DNA of 64,000 bases from Phoronis australis (lineage: Eukaryota; Phoronida; Phoronidae). Made by a program: the position numbers and the translations under genes. The DNA is taken from positions 351,765 to 415,764 of the forward strand of contig NMRA01000267.1 in assembly GCA_002633005.1 (NCBI GenBank), in the 5' to 3' direction. Shown in pieces: positions 12,083-23,262 of this stretch (its first letter is position 1; every line of letters starts with the position of its first letter). The notes below the pieces were generated by a model that did no database searches, was not told the origin of the DNA, and was given only the letters and a program-made list of their open reading frames with translations.

Positions 12083-12372
12083 CAGGTGCTCGTGTACTGT
12101 CGCTGCTGTAAACGTAACCATGGGTCTCATCGGTGAACACATGATCGCGCAAGAGGCTGCTTGGTGAGAACCCGAATGTCACCATTGCTTTCAACAGGGA
12201 AGCTCGGGAATGGCCTCCTGGAGAAGCCCAAGCATTGTGCCGTCAGCAATGGCGTGATCTTGGCGGTATTAATGCCATCATTGTAGCAACAGGTGGATCC
12301 TTCGATGGTGAAACTAATCGTGTGGGATGGGGTTATCAAGTACTCGTGCTAACAACATCATAGCGGAAGGCA

Positions 12373-12678
12373 GTGGCTACCACCATACACTGTATATACA
12401 CAAGCAGTACCCGGATGGAATTTGAAGCCATACAACGTGACCTTACTAAGCTGTCACCCCTAGACCTAGAAAATCACACCATTATCTTTGCCACCGATTC
12501 CATGGAAGTGCTGATGAATATTAAATCTGGAAACCTCCCGGCCAACTGGAGTGTCTTCCGATCACGCTACTCTCATCACATTGTGATCTGGTCTTTCGTA
12601 CCTGTCCACGCCGGTGTCTTGGTTAATGAGCGTTCAGATTACCTCGCTGGCTCATGCACCACCAACCAACCCCTCTAA
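12373..12678 (+). pseudogene. LINE RNase H domain remnant
   Basis: The frame has FATDSMEVLMNIKSG, the T-D-S motif carrying a catalytic Asp. It then has FVPVHAGVLVNERSDYLA, the conserved VP.HAG..GNERAD.LA block that closes a LINE RNase H. The N-terminal strands lie in another frame at 12240-12360. This domain supports an RNase H-bearing LINE lineage rather than L1 or RTE. Confidence 0.8.
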
Positions 12679-13810
12679 TTATATTCGGCTGATGTTAAGC
12701 TGCTGGCCCACAAACGCACCCTCGAGCAGACTTCGACCCAATGATGGTAGCCGACTGCTCGAAGCTGGTATTATCTGTGGCCAAGCTACTAAGAGTCACA
12801 AAAGTCATGCCCGAGTGTTGTCAAATCAGATACTTACAGGCAACGTCAGCCCTGGAGTTCTGCGCCTTTTACTGTCACGGGGGTCTGGGGAGGGGATCAA
12901 TGCACAAGCATATCCCGAATGATCCTGTCCGTGACAGGTATTTCAGTATTTCCCGCAGCGCACGGTGTTTGTGTTGTCTCGGCTGGTTCCACGGTGCATA
13001 AAATTTATGTTCAGGAAATGTGAATCCCAGAAATTATGGTTGCGCCTTTTCGGAGTGCATCTTTATAGTTGGTGGGCCAGAATTTGTAGAGCCTCTAGAA
13101 TATGGTTTTTGAGAGTACTTTAGGGGGGCAATTTTATTTTGGTGTTTTTAATTCATTTATTAGAGTGTTTTCAAAATCTAAAAACTTCCCACATATAAAG
13201 TTGCACATTTTTGAGAAATTTGAGTTTGAAGTTACCTAATAATCACCAAAGAGCTTAGTAAACTTATATTTGTAAAAACAACAGTTTTGGTGACTTTTTT
13301 GTAAAACAAGTAATATGGTCCCATCAGTGCCATTGCATTGAACAATATTACATACACATTACATGTTTTACTATTGTAGATTAATTGTAAACAATGAAAT
13401 TTAAAAATGTAAAGAGACACCTAGTGGCAAAAATGCAAACTAGGTCTGAATGTTGCTAGGAAGTTATTCTGGCATTGTCTGGCAACAAAAACAACACAAA
13501 ACACTTGAGACTGGACAAAATTTGTGCCTCAGTGACTAAAACATTGACTATTGGTTTAAAATACAGCTTGTTTGCATAATACACCAGAAATACTTTATAG
13601 TACAAAAACAATATAGTTGAATGATCTCTGTGAATGTGCACACAGACTGTATGAAAATAATAGATTATTCTGTCAGCGTTTATTAAAGAGTATGCGACAA
13701 ATACATGACAATGATCAAAGTACATGTATGTACTTTCTATGACTTAATCAACAAATAAAATTAACTTTTTAATTAAAAAAAAAAACGAATTAACGGGGTT
13801 GGAGGTCAAT

Positions 13811-14152
13811 TTAGGGTTGACTTGTCAAAGAACTATCCAATGTTATGCAGTAAGTGTTGCTGTTGTTACTACAGTTGTCACAGCTGCACATTTCTGTGCA
13901 GTTTGACCCAGCATTGCAGCACAAACTCAGTTTCCCAGCACAAATGTTCTTTTTGCACTTGCAGCGTTCATGATTTAGTACTGTCAATGGAGATGTGGGC
14001 ATTGCCATACACTTTAACTGCAAAGCTCCACCATCAAGGAGCCAACTATGGTCGATTAGAGAGGGTACAGCACTGCACACTGGTGATTGGCCCGCAGGCA
14101 ATGAAGGGTCAAACACGAAGTCCTTGTTTAGAGGCGGGCAGGATTTGGGCAA
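13811..14152 (-). pseudogene. Cys-rich C-terminal tail of a transposon-type protein
   Basis: The minus frame contains HERCKCKKNICAGKLSLCC followed by C-x5-C-x3-C-x-C-x2-C. The pattern (C-x-C-K-K ... C-C ... C-x3-C-x-C-x2-C-x-N) resembles the zinc-binding tails found on many metazoan transposon-encoded proteins. No catalytic domain is visible upstream (to the right). It lies inside the TTA-flanked element and could be what is left of its ORF. The family is not identified. Confidence 0.4.
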
Positions 14153-15017
14153 ACGTTTGATTCAAAATATATTATAATGGGCTGTGTTAATTAGAGTCAG
14201 CAAGTGAATTATTGAACACTAGCCTCTATTCACCAAGTTCATATCTCTTAGTCGGGCACAAACTACAACAGTGAGTAGTTCAATAATCGTTTCTTAAGAT
14301 TGCCTGTCCAAATAACTTCATGCACACCAGCTTTCTGAAGAACAGCTTCAAAGTCTTGATTTAGTTTTGAAAGGCAAATGACATATCCATGTGTTAGAAG
14401 CTTTGATTCAATGAACTAGAAAAACATCTCTGAAAACTGTGGATTCGTCACTCTTCACAATCCTTGTCTTTCTATTTTTATAGCATGATGATTTGTTTTA
14501 CTTGGCTTCTAAGACACAAGGTCTTTATCTTTAAATTTCATTTGCATATTCAGGGCTCTGGACTGAGCTATTGCTTGCGATACAAGTCCAACTGAAACAA
14601 AAAACCCGAACTGTTAACACTAATTTAACATTCAACTATGAATGAGTTGGCATGCAACTTTTTCAGACAGACTTATCAGGAACTGATCCACCACCAGCCT
14701 AACAAATTTACATGCCGTCTGATCTGTCGCCTAAAAATGTTCATCGTCTAATAATTAGATTAGTTGATGCAACTGAAAATAAATCAGCTGATATAGCAGT
14801 GCAGTTATTGAAATTTAATTTTTTTAAATCAGATGCTCAAACCATAGTCAATCGATTTACACTTAAGGTAATCGACGTTTGACGAAATGGACAGTGGCTT
14901 CCATCGTCCTCAAATTACGACGGCGACGATGTCCACTTAGGCACTTTAATTTAATTATCATTGCAGCTACCTAAGTAATTAATGTTTACAAAAAATTGAG
15001 AAGAGGTTCCCCCTATC

Positions 15018-15383
15018 CCAGGACTACGGCAGGGGATGGCGGCCACTTGGGCATGTTGTTTGCAACCATCTACTCCATTTAACCTTCTCAAAAAAATTTT
15101 GACTTAGAGTGCTTTAAAATCACACCCACAGTATAACGCCATATGATTATCCCTTAGCGCAAGAATTGTCGATGTGGCAACTGAACAATGGAGTGTTCGA
15201 AAAACAGGATTGCAGGAGTATTTGTTTAAACTGGGAACAAATGAAAACATTAACGACCACCTCAGAGGCATCTCTCTACGCGGTAGTTCTAAACTTATAG
15301 GAAATAATTTACCGAAAAGCATCCGGCATATGGAGTACCTATGGTATGATCACCGTCTCTACTGGGTCAGCGGTATTGTCTAA
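15018..15383. other. unassigned open frame inside the TTA-flanked element
   Basis: A 70-codon plus-strand frame at 15174-15383 (WSVRKTGLQEYLFKLG ...) has no domain I recognise. It may be a remnant of the element's own ORF or chance. Confidence 0.2.
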
Positions 15384-16252
15384 GGCCTAGGCAGCCAAGG
15401 GGCTGAACAAGTTAAAAAAACAACTGGTGATAATACTGAAACACTCATGGAAACACCAAGATGTACCTTTCAAAAACAAGTACCTGTTTTTGAAAGCTAT
15501 CCTTTCTCTTTCTTGAAATATAGTCCATAATATACTTTTCCTGCTAACAATTGATGCACTCATGTTTCAGAATGTTCCTATCTTGTTCAGGTTAATTGGG
15601 TGTTTCAGATTTTGGAAGTATAATTGATTTCTTGGGAAATCTTGGATAACATCTGTATCACTTTCAGCAACTTCAGCTTTAGTACTACTGCTGGTGTCTT
15701 GAAACGTTGCTATGCCGTTCTATGTCCTTTCAATTTTTTGGTCTGACGCTTGGTCTTCTAGTCTACAGCACTCAGCAGTATACTGTGTAGGCTATACCAG
15801 AACATGCAGCTGTTTTCTGCACAAACGTTTGTGACACCTCTTCTTCTTTTTGATATACTGATATACAGAGTTCCACAGTCCATTAGCTTTCGTCAGGAAG
15901 CTTTCCTAAGCTTCTTTAAGCTCTGGCATCACAATTTTGTGCTGTTTGATAAACATTGAATTATACAGGCATCACACTCCATGGGAGCAGCCATATTGAA
16001 GTAAATAAGCACAATAATACAATCTGGTTCTCTGATTGGTCAATTCAGTAGAAAAGCGCCACCAAGTGGCAGGAATGTGCATCATGTTTTGTGCATCAAA
16101 AACACCTTTTTAAAAAAAATGTGCAAGTGTAGACGTTGGAGCTTTTTGGAATTTGATTTATAGGTATATTCTCCAGCCACATAGAAAAAACTAGGTTGCC
16201 CCCCCCAAAGTACTCACAAGGATGAACGCTATGAGATCTGGCCCACCGACTA

Positions 16253-16690
16253 TTATACTGTCGATGTCTTTTGTTTACGATACTGTCCTGTATTCATACA
16301 GTATGAATAACACACCGGCTAAATCGGCCAGAAATGTGTTTGTTGTACATGCATGTGCTTCAAGCACGCGGCTTTGCTGCGACACCACTTGCATGACAAG
16401 GCTAAAAATTGCTCATAGTCCACCATTTTTTCACGTTGTTGTAAAGCTAACCAATGACTGCCGAGGTTACATCAACCAATGCTAATGCGCATGCTATTGC
16501 GTGATACCTGCATGCAGATTAGGCGTGCGCTAGGACCTACGCTAGGACCTAGCTAAAATCTAGTCAAAGTCACGTGTTCTTAATTAAAATACACGGCAAT
16601 GTCTCACTTATCTCGTGAAGTCTTGCTTTTTAGCGAGGTCCTAGCGCTACTGAACGGGAGGTAGGCACGTAGGGAACTAGCGAGTAATCC
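16253..16690. repeat. dispersed repeat C, forward copy
   Basis: The stretch 16255-16480 is the reverse complement of about 33797-34045. Shared phrases are cagtatgaataacacacc, tcggccaga and ttgtaaagctaaccaatg. No coding function is seen. It carries the palindromic element at 16527-16655. Confidence 0.7.
16527..16655. mobile_element. palindromic MITE, CTAGGACC family, copy 1
   Basis: The ends gcgctaggacctacgctagg and, on the other strand, gcgctaggacctcgctaaaa face each other over about 130 bp. Other copies are at 34762-34881 and, as a half copy, at 54374-54430. It is non-coding. Confidence 0.75.
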
Positions 16691-16692
16691 CA

Positions 16693-18110
16693 GTGGCTGC
16701 CTCCATCATTGTGTCATGGACTGTGGGGACATCTAGCGGGTGTGTGTGCGCTGACGAAGTACGCGAGGCGTCGACTACCATGGCCAATTTTAGTTTGTCA
16801 AATTCAAAATTGTGAAGTGTCTTTGTTTAAAATATTGAGAACCAAAAATGAGAAGTGTAATGGAAAAATACGCGTAGGCAAAATACAAAGCAAACCAAGA
16901 AAAAAATTGGGCAGCAAAGATGATATAAATTGCGAGAAATATATCAACAAGAGGGTGACTCAGTAATCAGAGGTTAGCAGGCAAAATTTGGTAATCGGAG
17001 GGTGGAAAGGTAAAAAACCTGTAGGATTTGGCCAGGGAGAGGCTCAGGGAGGTAATAAACATAAGATAGATCTGCTGAAGACGAGGTATGAGCAGAAACA
17101 GGGAGTGGGGCTCCCCTCAACCAAAAAGCTTGTTGGGAGGAGACAGCTTTCTGCCTCCAATATTCCAGGTGTTCATATCAATTAATTAACAATTAATTAT
17201 TATAAGTTTCAACACACAAAGTATGTTTAAAAATAAAATTGAAAAGTTAGCAGACTCTCCTCCCAACCACCACCAAATGTTTCCTACGCCAATGTCCAAA
17301 AACTATACTGTTACCCCATTCAAAGACGGGTCCAGACTTTTGTATCGAAAATCCACAAATTACGGCATTCTACATTCAAGCAAGTGTGTGGATGTGTCCA
17401 GTTACATGAAACAGTCCCAAATAGCGATTCAATAGGGGCAGATCCAGGATTTTTATTACGGTGGGGCAGCGTATCAAAGATATTTAAGAGGGGTGGTACA
17501 AGTCAACAATTTGAAAATTCTAGATTTGATATCACTAAAGTAAAGGCAAGATGGAGGGTTCGGACCCCTTTGACCCCTGGATCAGCCCGAGCTCAACTCA
17601 GTTGCCTAAATCTTTTGCGTATTTGTTTCGTTCTGTACCCACATTTGCTATACTTTTCTATAATTTTATCTTCATTACGAACTGACCTAAAAACTGAGCC
17701 CTACTTATTTTCAATAATATTGAGAATTGGTCTTTAAATGAGGGACGTTGCATGAAAAGAACCCTACTTACATGTATTTTCAACGCAGAAAACTCAGTAG
17801 ATTTAGGGAACATAGTGGAGTCGCTATTTCATGCAACCGGGCACTGGACCCCTAGCATACGTGCCTGACGGTATCTGAAATGGGTAGCGAATTGGGGTGG
17901 GTTGCGGGAAATGAAACTGGGGACAACAGTGGTACGGAACTGAAAATCAGCAAGAGATGGAATTCCTGCCTATAGTCCAATAAACCTTCCTTGTATGCCC
18001 CTATAAAGCAGTCAAGATGCCAATTGAATACACAGTCTATTTAGGTTATTTTAACGATGCTTTGCAGTTCCCGTAAACCATTCATGTTTAATTAAACCAA
18101 CTATCATCAA
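16693..18110. repeat. 1.4 kb dispersed repeat E, copy 1
   Basis: This aligns by eye with 44577-46060 in the same orientation. Shared phrases are gtgtcatggactgtgg, gaggcgtcgactaccatggc, gaaaattctagatttgatat and gatgctttgcag. The open frames inside (16709-17435) are not conserved between the copies, so I regard the repeat as non-coding. It contains the element at 17434-17600, also present in the partner, so that insertion is older than the duplication. Confidence 0.8.
17434..17600. mobile_element. short GGGGCRGATCCAGG-ended element, copy in repeat E
   Basis: The left end ggggcagatccaggattttt and the right end, on the other strand, gggctgatccagg form an imperfect terminal inverted repeat. The flanks ttcaa and ctcaa agree at four of five positions. 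It belongs with the CAGNGGCGGAT family by its ends. Confidence 0.6.
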
Positions 18111-18522
18111 TAAGTTAAAGGCATATTCAGCCTACGTAGGCAGGCCAACTTCAAAATAAATAACATAAAGACGCCTTTTTCATGACTTGTTTCAAGACCG
18201 GTGTCAAAACAAAAATCTAAACAAACGACGTCGTTACTGAGTGTAATGGGGTTTCCATGGTAATACACCGATGTAGGGCTCACTATGCCTTTAAAAGGAC
18301 AATTCCCTCAAAACTTCCTACGGCAAATTATCAAACAGGTTATCAAACCATACAAATAATATTTATTATGCACTGAAGTCCATACCATGATAGAAAATAA
18401 ATGTGCACCTCGAACTGCAGTAGAACGCAGTGAACAGTAAAGACATTAAGTTCAACAGCTTCACACAAAAATATCCTTTGTTTCAAACGTAATCTGTGTA
18501 GGAGGAAAAACTAAAACACGTC
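18111..18522. other. unassigned DNA left of the BEL element
   Basis: I see no gene or repeat boundary here. Confidence 0.4.
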
Positions 18523-18723
18523 TGATTTATTGAAATATTGAGAGAACACTGAACGCAAGTAAAAACTACATAGCGCTATAAGTATTATGACGAAAGTAAA
18601 CTTGGAACAAACTGATTGGAAGTATATTAGAAACGTAAGGAAGAAAATCCGGAAAAACAATGGAACCCATATCGCAAAGTGAACGTGAAACGTGAACCAG
18701 AAAGGAATATTAACGTCATGACA
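18523..18723 (-). repeat. BEL/Pao 3' LTR
   Basis: Read on the minus strand it starts TGTCATGACGTTAATATTCC and ends CAATAAATCA. A polypurine run (cccggggagga) lies immediately before it, after the integrase frame, which is where a 3' LTR belongs. The sequence is repeated at 25834-26037. Confidence 0.7.
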
Positions 18724-18769
18724 TCCTCCCCGGGAAAAACGGTTAATTCCAAACGCATCTACAGATAGT

Positions 18770-19435
18770 TCATGCTAGTGAAGATTCCAGAGGATATAAC
18801 TTCGTAATGGGTCGGTGGGTTAGACCGGATTTTGTGCGCAGCGATACAGATCGAATATTATTGTCACGTCCTACATTTAACTCATCAACCTTTCCTAGTT
18901 GCCAAAGTATTCTTGGTAAATTGTCATCATGTATTAAAACAATGTCTGCAGTCTGTATTGAAGTAGGATTCCCTGTTTTTTTCTGATTGTTTGACATTTC
19001 CCTTAGTGACGTCAAATACACGTGTTTCCACCGCTGCACAAATGTGCTAATCAATTGAAAACGTTTGTTGTACACGGCATCGAGAGTTGTTTGGTGGAAG
19101 TCAGGATCGAAGAGTTCATCTATATCAACATGCCGAAACGGTAAATTTCCAACAGCACGACCATAGATGAGTTGCTTTGGTATGAGTGGATCTGCGACAG
19201 AAATGTCACTGGACAAAAATGTTAGTAGGCGGTTGTTTATTTCGCACTCGCATCCTGGGAGAACCGTGTTCAGCTCATGATAATAAATCCTAGATCGACC
19301 GCGCACCTTCTTATAGTAGTTTTTGTGAGTCCAATCAAACTTTTCCAAAATCCTCCATACCATGGAGCTCTTCTAGGAATGAATTTCCACTCAATGTTTC
19401 TGTAAGTTAGAAAGTCTTGAACGTTGGACCAACTT
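18770..19435 (-). pseudogene. BEL/Pao integrase C-terminal region
   Basis: This is the end of a BEL/Pao pol. On the minus strand a first segment (about 19435-19340) reads IEWKFIPRRAP, the integrase core phrase before the glutamate-containing WGG..E helix. A continuous frame of 197 codons (19363-18770) then ends with the BEL-specific C-terminal domain (DUF5641 type): ADIVLIHDDNLPRILWQLG, ... GLTHRPITKLYPLE. The integrase zinc finger and most of the core are missing. A frameshift separates the two parts. The 3' LTR follows within 50 bp. Confidence 0.85.
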
Positions 19436-19648
19436 CCAAACCGTCATTCAGCGATGTGTTGCTTGAATTGGCCTTGCAACTACACTCAGTTGTACACTAT
19501 CCGAATGGGCGTCCTTTTAGAGTCGGGCTGTGTGGGATGAAGTGACCACTTGAGATGGGCGAATCGACAAACTGAATAATACCATCGCGTAATTGCTTTC
19601 CAATGATCTTTTGATAGCGATCACGAGTGTCGGAGTCGAGTCGTCTGA
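19436..19648 (-). pseudogene. BEL/Pao reverse transcriptase N-terminal remnant
   Basis: On the minus strand the frame reads RRLDSDTRDRYQKIIGKQL, then GIIQFVDSP and GHFIPHSP. This is the conserved entry into a BEL RT, before the palm motifs. It runs to about 19440 (a SLNDGLEVGP-like phrase) and then joins directly to integrase sequence, so the RT palm, RNase H and most of the integrase have been deleted. Its upstream partner is across the insertion at 21277. Confidence 0.75.
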
Positions 19649-21276
19649 CCATAGACCCTATTCACGCCGACAGGAGGCGCGTTCCAAAACGAGGCTCGCT
19701 ACGATAGCTCTGTTAGCTTATCGGCATAGCAGTCTGTGTTTCAGTCCGTGTTGTTCCCCGAACGGCTAGAAAAAATACGGACACGCTTCACAATCTCTAA
19801 AGACGTTTAGATTCGGAAGCGTTGGGTCGTTGCCATACGCCGACGAAGCAAAATATGTCCGTGTAAAATAAATGTTTTCGAAAAGTTAGATCATATTTTG
19901 TNAACCAGGGGGTCTTGGGGGTGAGTAAACAACGCATAGGCGCTGAATGAACCCCGTTTACCGTTTTCTTTAGTCAACAGGTCCGCAAACCCAAGAATTC
20001 AAGACCCCTGCATCCCCAGATTTTAGGCTGGGCGCGCGCATCTGCCGAAATGCTACTTATTACTGTGCCTGCCCCCCCTAATTCAAAATCCTGGATCCGC
20101 CCCTGCACGGGTTGAAACATTATAATTTTTCTTTCCAAAAAGGACAGAGCCCCCAATCCCTCAAATTTAGGGCCCAATATCGGCCCTATTCCCCTCTAAA
20201 AAATATTGAAATATCACGCGAAATTCCCCCCACGAGGCATAAAAATTACCCTAGTGAAAAATCTCTCTGAGTTCACATAACCTGTAACCACACAGGTGAC
20301 AATTTTTTAAGAGCACAAAAGGCTACTTTAAAATGAGACAGAGCCTATGAGAGCTTGCAACAGGGCGGGGGTGCTATTGATGGTGATCGGGAGGTAGACT
20401 GTTCCCGCCCTCACACGGCGAAAAAATGGCCTCTCAGTAGGCACTGGCACCTTTCCCCTCGGATGAACGAGGTTCCTGCAGAAACATGATAACTATGATC
20501 TCATTGTCCAGTTAACTGAAATTGAGTTCTAAAAAGAGGTCACGTTTTGGACGAACGAATTAGGTGTTTTAATTTTAAAATTCAACTTGGTCCAAATTGA
20601 TACTTGAAATCTAACACATGAAATAGACGTAAGAATTATTACAACCAAGAAAACAGAATTGATGGTCAAATAATTTTTATTTTCAATTGCGAGTCTGGTT
20701 TATTATTTTAATAAAAATATATTTAAAAACATCAATTATTCTTTCAGATCAATGACAAATCAACTGTTAGTCCCGGGGAGTGCATAGGATCAGGCTATGC
20801 TTGATTTTAATATTCTTGATCAACAAATTAAACCAGATGTGACTAATTGCACATGACAGCCACCACTGTCGAATATGTCTTCAACTCGTCAACAATACGA
20901 GCAGATGACCTGGTCCGCGTAGAAAGTATTTTGATCAAAAATTTACAAGAAAAAAGTAACCCTGCATTCAGCATAATACCTAATCCGTAACACTACGATC
21001 GCCGCAATTTGTTCTATTTACTTTTCATGTTTCGAGCCTAGTTTTCCGAAAAAAATTAAACTCTTTCGTCAGACAACTCTTTGACGCCTTAACTTGTTCT
21101 CTAATGTAATTTTCTACGTCTGTGTGGTTTAATTGTTGACACATTATTAAAATTCAGTATCCAGGTTGAACTCGAAAGACCGGCTATTTAACTCACGCAA
21201 TGTCTACTTTCGCTTTGTTTATCGCAGTGAGCCTCGCTTTGGATTTTAATGTCCGCCGCGTGAATAGAGTCTATGG
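19649..21276. mobile_element. 1.6 kb inverted-repeat element inserted in BEL pol
   Basis: The ends CCATAGACCCTATTCACGCC and, on the other strand, CCATAGACTCTATTCACGCG form a terminal inverted repeat of about 25 bp. The BEL frame is continuous across it (minus-strand LPTNYG... before, RRLDSDT... after), so it is an insertion. No target duplication of 4 bp or more is evident. The interior has no recognised ORF. It carries a truncated copy of the CAGNGGCGGAT family at about 19906-20105. An N lies at about 19902. Confidence 0.75.
19906..20105 (-). mobile_element. truncated CAGNGGCGGAT-family element
   Basis: Read on the minus strand from 20105 it starts caggggcggatccaggattt and continues with phrases shared with 43921-44140 (gcgcgc...cagcctaaaat, cctatgcgttgt, tcacccccaag). 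The other end is missing. It is nested in the 1.6 kb element. Confidence 0.7.
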
Positions 21277-22335
21277 CACGTGTGCGGGAAAGAGCTACGC
21301 CATAGTTTGTCGGTAAGTCTGGATGGTCAGTCTTCCAAGGCAGTCTCGCATCATATCTGCCGGTTTCGGCCTCACTGGTAATGGTGTCGTAAAACTAATG
21401 TAGATCGTTTTGATGATTTTCAGCAGACTTTACTCCTGTCTTTGTAATGTTTTATGCCGATGTGCTCTAAATCCCAGTAACGTTCCAGGTCCAGCGGGTC
21501 TGTAACAGCCAAGTGTTGTACACAGATAGTGGATTGACTGCCGGGATCACTTTGTCGCAGTGGACCCGAAAACCAGATATCCTAACTTGGATTTGACGGC
21601 CGTAGGTCCATCGCCACGAATGACTAAGTCTTAAACAAAGTCCCAGCATCTATCTGCACCGATTAAAATGTCTACTATAAAGTGACCATCTTGGTTAGAG
21701 GAATGAGCTAGACGTAGACCCGTAAGATGTCCACAGGCACGAACGGTATCCAATTTAATTTGAAGGGGAGCGGCAACATGAGGAACAACTAATACCTCCA
21801 ACGGGATAGTGGTGCCATCGAGCGTTGTCACAAAAACGCGGCATACGTCAAATGTGTTCGATGATCTGTGTTCCGCACCAAATGTGGTGATGCTTAGGTT
21901 TTCCTGTCGAACTGGTTTGAGGTGTACCTTTGAGGCGAGTGGTGAACTTATAAACGATCGTTGAGCACCCTCGTCGAAAAGAATGTTCGCTATGTGTGTC
22001 ATCTGGCTACCGTCACTGACTGACGCAGTGGCTGTTTTGAGTAGAACCTTGTTCGCAGAGGAGACATGCATCGTCACTGATGTATTGTTTGCTTGAATGG
22101 CGGGGTTTGTCCTTGATGGTTGCGGGTTTTCTGATAGGTCACTTTGAGACAGACGCAAATTACATGAGAAGTCACTCTGGGGTGGAGGCGGGTTTCTTGC
22201 GTGGGCTGTCTCGTTGTGTTGGGTTGATGCGGGTGAATGTTCGCCGATTTGACTGCACAGGATGGTGTGATGTTTTGCTTTACATCTTCTACATCTGTTT
22301 TGTGATTTACAAACTGCTATTTTGTGTCGCCCCAA
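21277..22335 (-). pseudogene. BEL/Pao aspartic protease and RT-linker region, with Gag zinc knuckle
   Basis: The minus frame 22335-21631 begins with the Gag zinc knuckle CRRCKAKHHTILC (C-x2-C-x3-H-x4-C). It continues to the retropepsin (DUF1758 type) with LFDEGAQRSFISS, where the catalytic D-[S/T]-G has become D-E-G, and ends DILIGAD. After a frame change the element reads GPTAVKSKLGYLVSGPL and a WDLE..GI phrase, and then RLPWKTDHPDLPTNYG, all typical of BEL pol between protease and RT. The 1.6 kb insertion then cuts it. Confidence 0.85.
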
Positions 22336-23262
22336 ACAGTTAAAACAAGTTTTTTGTTGCTTAACAATGTTGAGTTTGTCATCGCAAGGACGTTAGCAAA
22401 AGGTTGCTGAGTGCGCTGCGGTGTTGCAGGAAAAAACACATGCGAGGATATTTGTAGGTGTTTGTAAGAAAAGGCGCAGTTGGCGGTGTCGAGGTAGGAG
22501 GACCATGTATGTCGACACAGGCATTGATCACATCTAGTTCTGTTTTCATATTTTTCCGTAGTGTTGTCATGGTCAAATCCAAAGCATCACCGTTGGCTCT
22601 AGCTACATGTATGTTCTCGCGGATCCGATTTGGTAATTTATCTAAGATAGTAGGCACCAATAAGTCCTTGTTTTCATGAGGGTCCAGTGCATAAAGGCTG
22701 CGAATAAGTTTTTCGAAGGTGTCATAAAATTTCTGGAAGTTTCCATCACTGTAAATGTCGTGTAGAGTACGTGCTGTATGATGTGCGTGCGTATTTTCGT
22801 TGCTGAACCGTATCTTTCCAGTAGGAGCTCTATGGCGACTGTATAAATTGCGTTTGTCAACTGTATGCCAGCAATGACGTCCAGCGCAGGTCCTTTCAGC
22901 ACGGATTTAAGATACTGGAATCTTTGTACGGGTTGCAGATGGTTATTTTTGTGGATCGTGTTTTTTACGAATCAGAGAAAGCGTGAAAATCTAGTAGATC
23001 TCCAGAAATTTGGCGAGTTCCAGCTTGGGTAAGTGTTGGTTGTCGGGGCTGGCGAAGAATGTGATAGCAGTTGTAGACTCGGTGGCTTAGGAAGCGCTGA
23101 CATGGTGAATTCATCGCGATCTATTTGTAGGTTATTCAGTAACTATGTGATAATGAAGAGGTATTCGTTGCTGCTTTCCAGATATTGTACTTGGTCGCTA
23201 TTATCGATGATGGTCGATGCAACTTGTGTTTCGTATTCCACATAAAGGTTCTTTTGGTCTTC
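22336..23262 (-). pseudogene. BEL/Pao gag
   Basis: Minus-strand pieces give, in order, VEYETQVASTIIDNSDQVQY, then LPKPPSLQL, LQPVQRFQYLKSVLKGPAL, ELLLERYGSA, and VPTILDKLPNRIRENI. This is the DUF1759-type Gag of BEL/Pao elements. Several frame changes show it is dead. The upstream end is lost at about 23262, where a duplicated sequence of other origin begins. Confidence 0.8.

Larger units (their letters stand above)
9659..12948 (+). mobile_element. 5'-truncated RNase H-bearing LINE with 9-bp target duplication
   Basis: The exact 9-bp sequence TTTCCCGCA flanks the element (9650-9658 and 12949-12957), and the empty site is seen in the paralogous repeat at about 43785-43795. The interior encodes, in order, an endonuclease C-terminal half, a reverse transcriptase and an RNase H, which is the order of I/R1-like LINEs. 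It begins inside the endonuclease domain, a 5' truncation expected of target-primed reverse transcription. At least three frame changes and stops make it inactive. There is no poly-A tail; it ends near a degenerate simple sequence. The clade is not assigned. Confidence 0.9.
13066..16252. mobile_element. 3.2 kb inverted-repeat element flanked by TTA
   Basis: The left end is TAGTTGGTGGGCCAGA (13066). The right end, read on the other strand, is TAGTCGGTGGGCCAGA (ending 16252). The inverted similarity extends imperfectly inward through gagtacttt followed by a G tract. TTA lies directly outside both ends (13063-13065 and 16253-16255). A 3-bp TWA duplication is usual for PIF/Harbinger, but the terminal bases are not typical, so the class is open. 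The interior carries a Cys-rich frame at 13.8-14.15 kb on the minus strand and otherwise no recognisable transposase. Confidence 0.75.

Noticed and set aside
13822-14160. Cys-rich frame on the plus strand
   Set aside because: It is the mirror of the more convincing minus-strand C-x-C-rich tail, and its Cys spacing fits no family I know.
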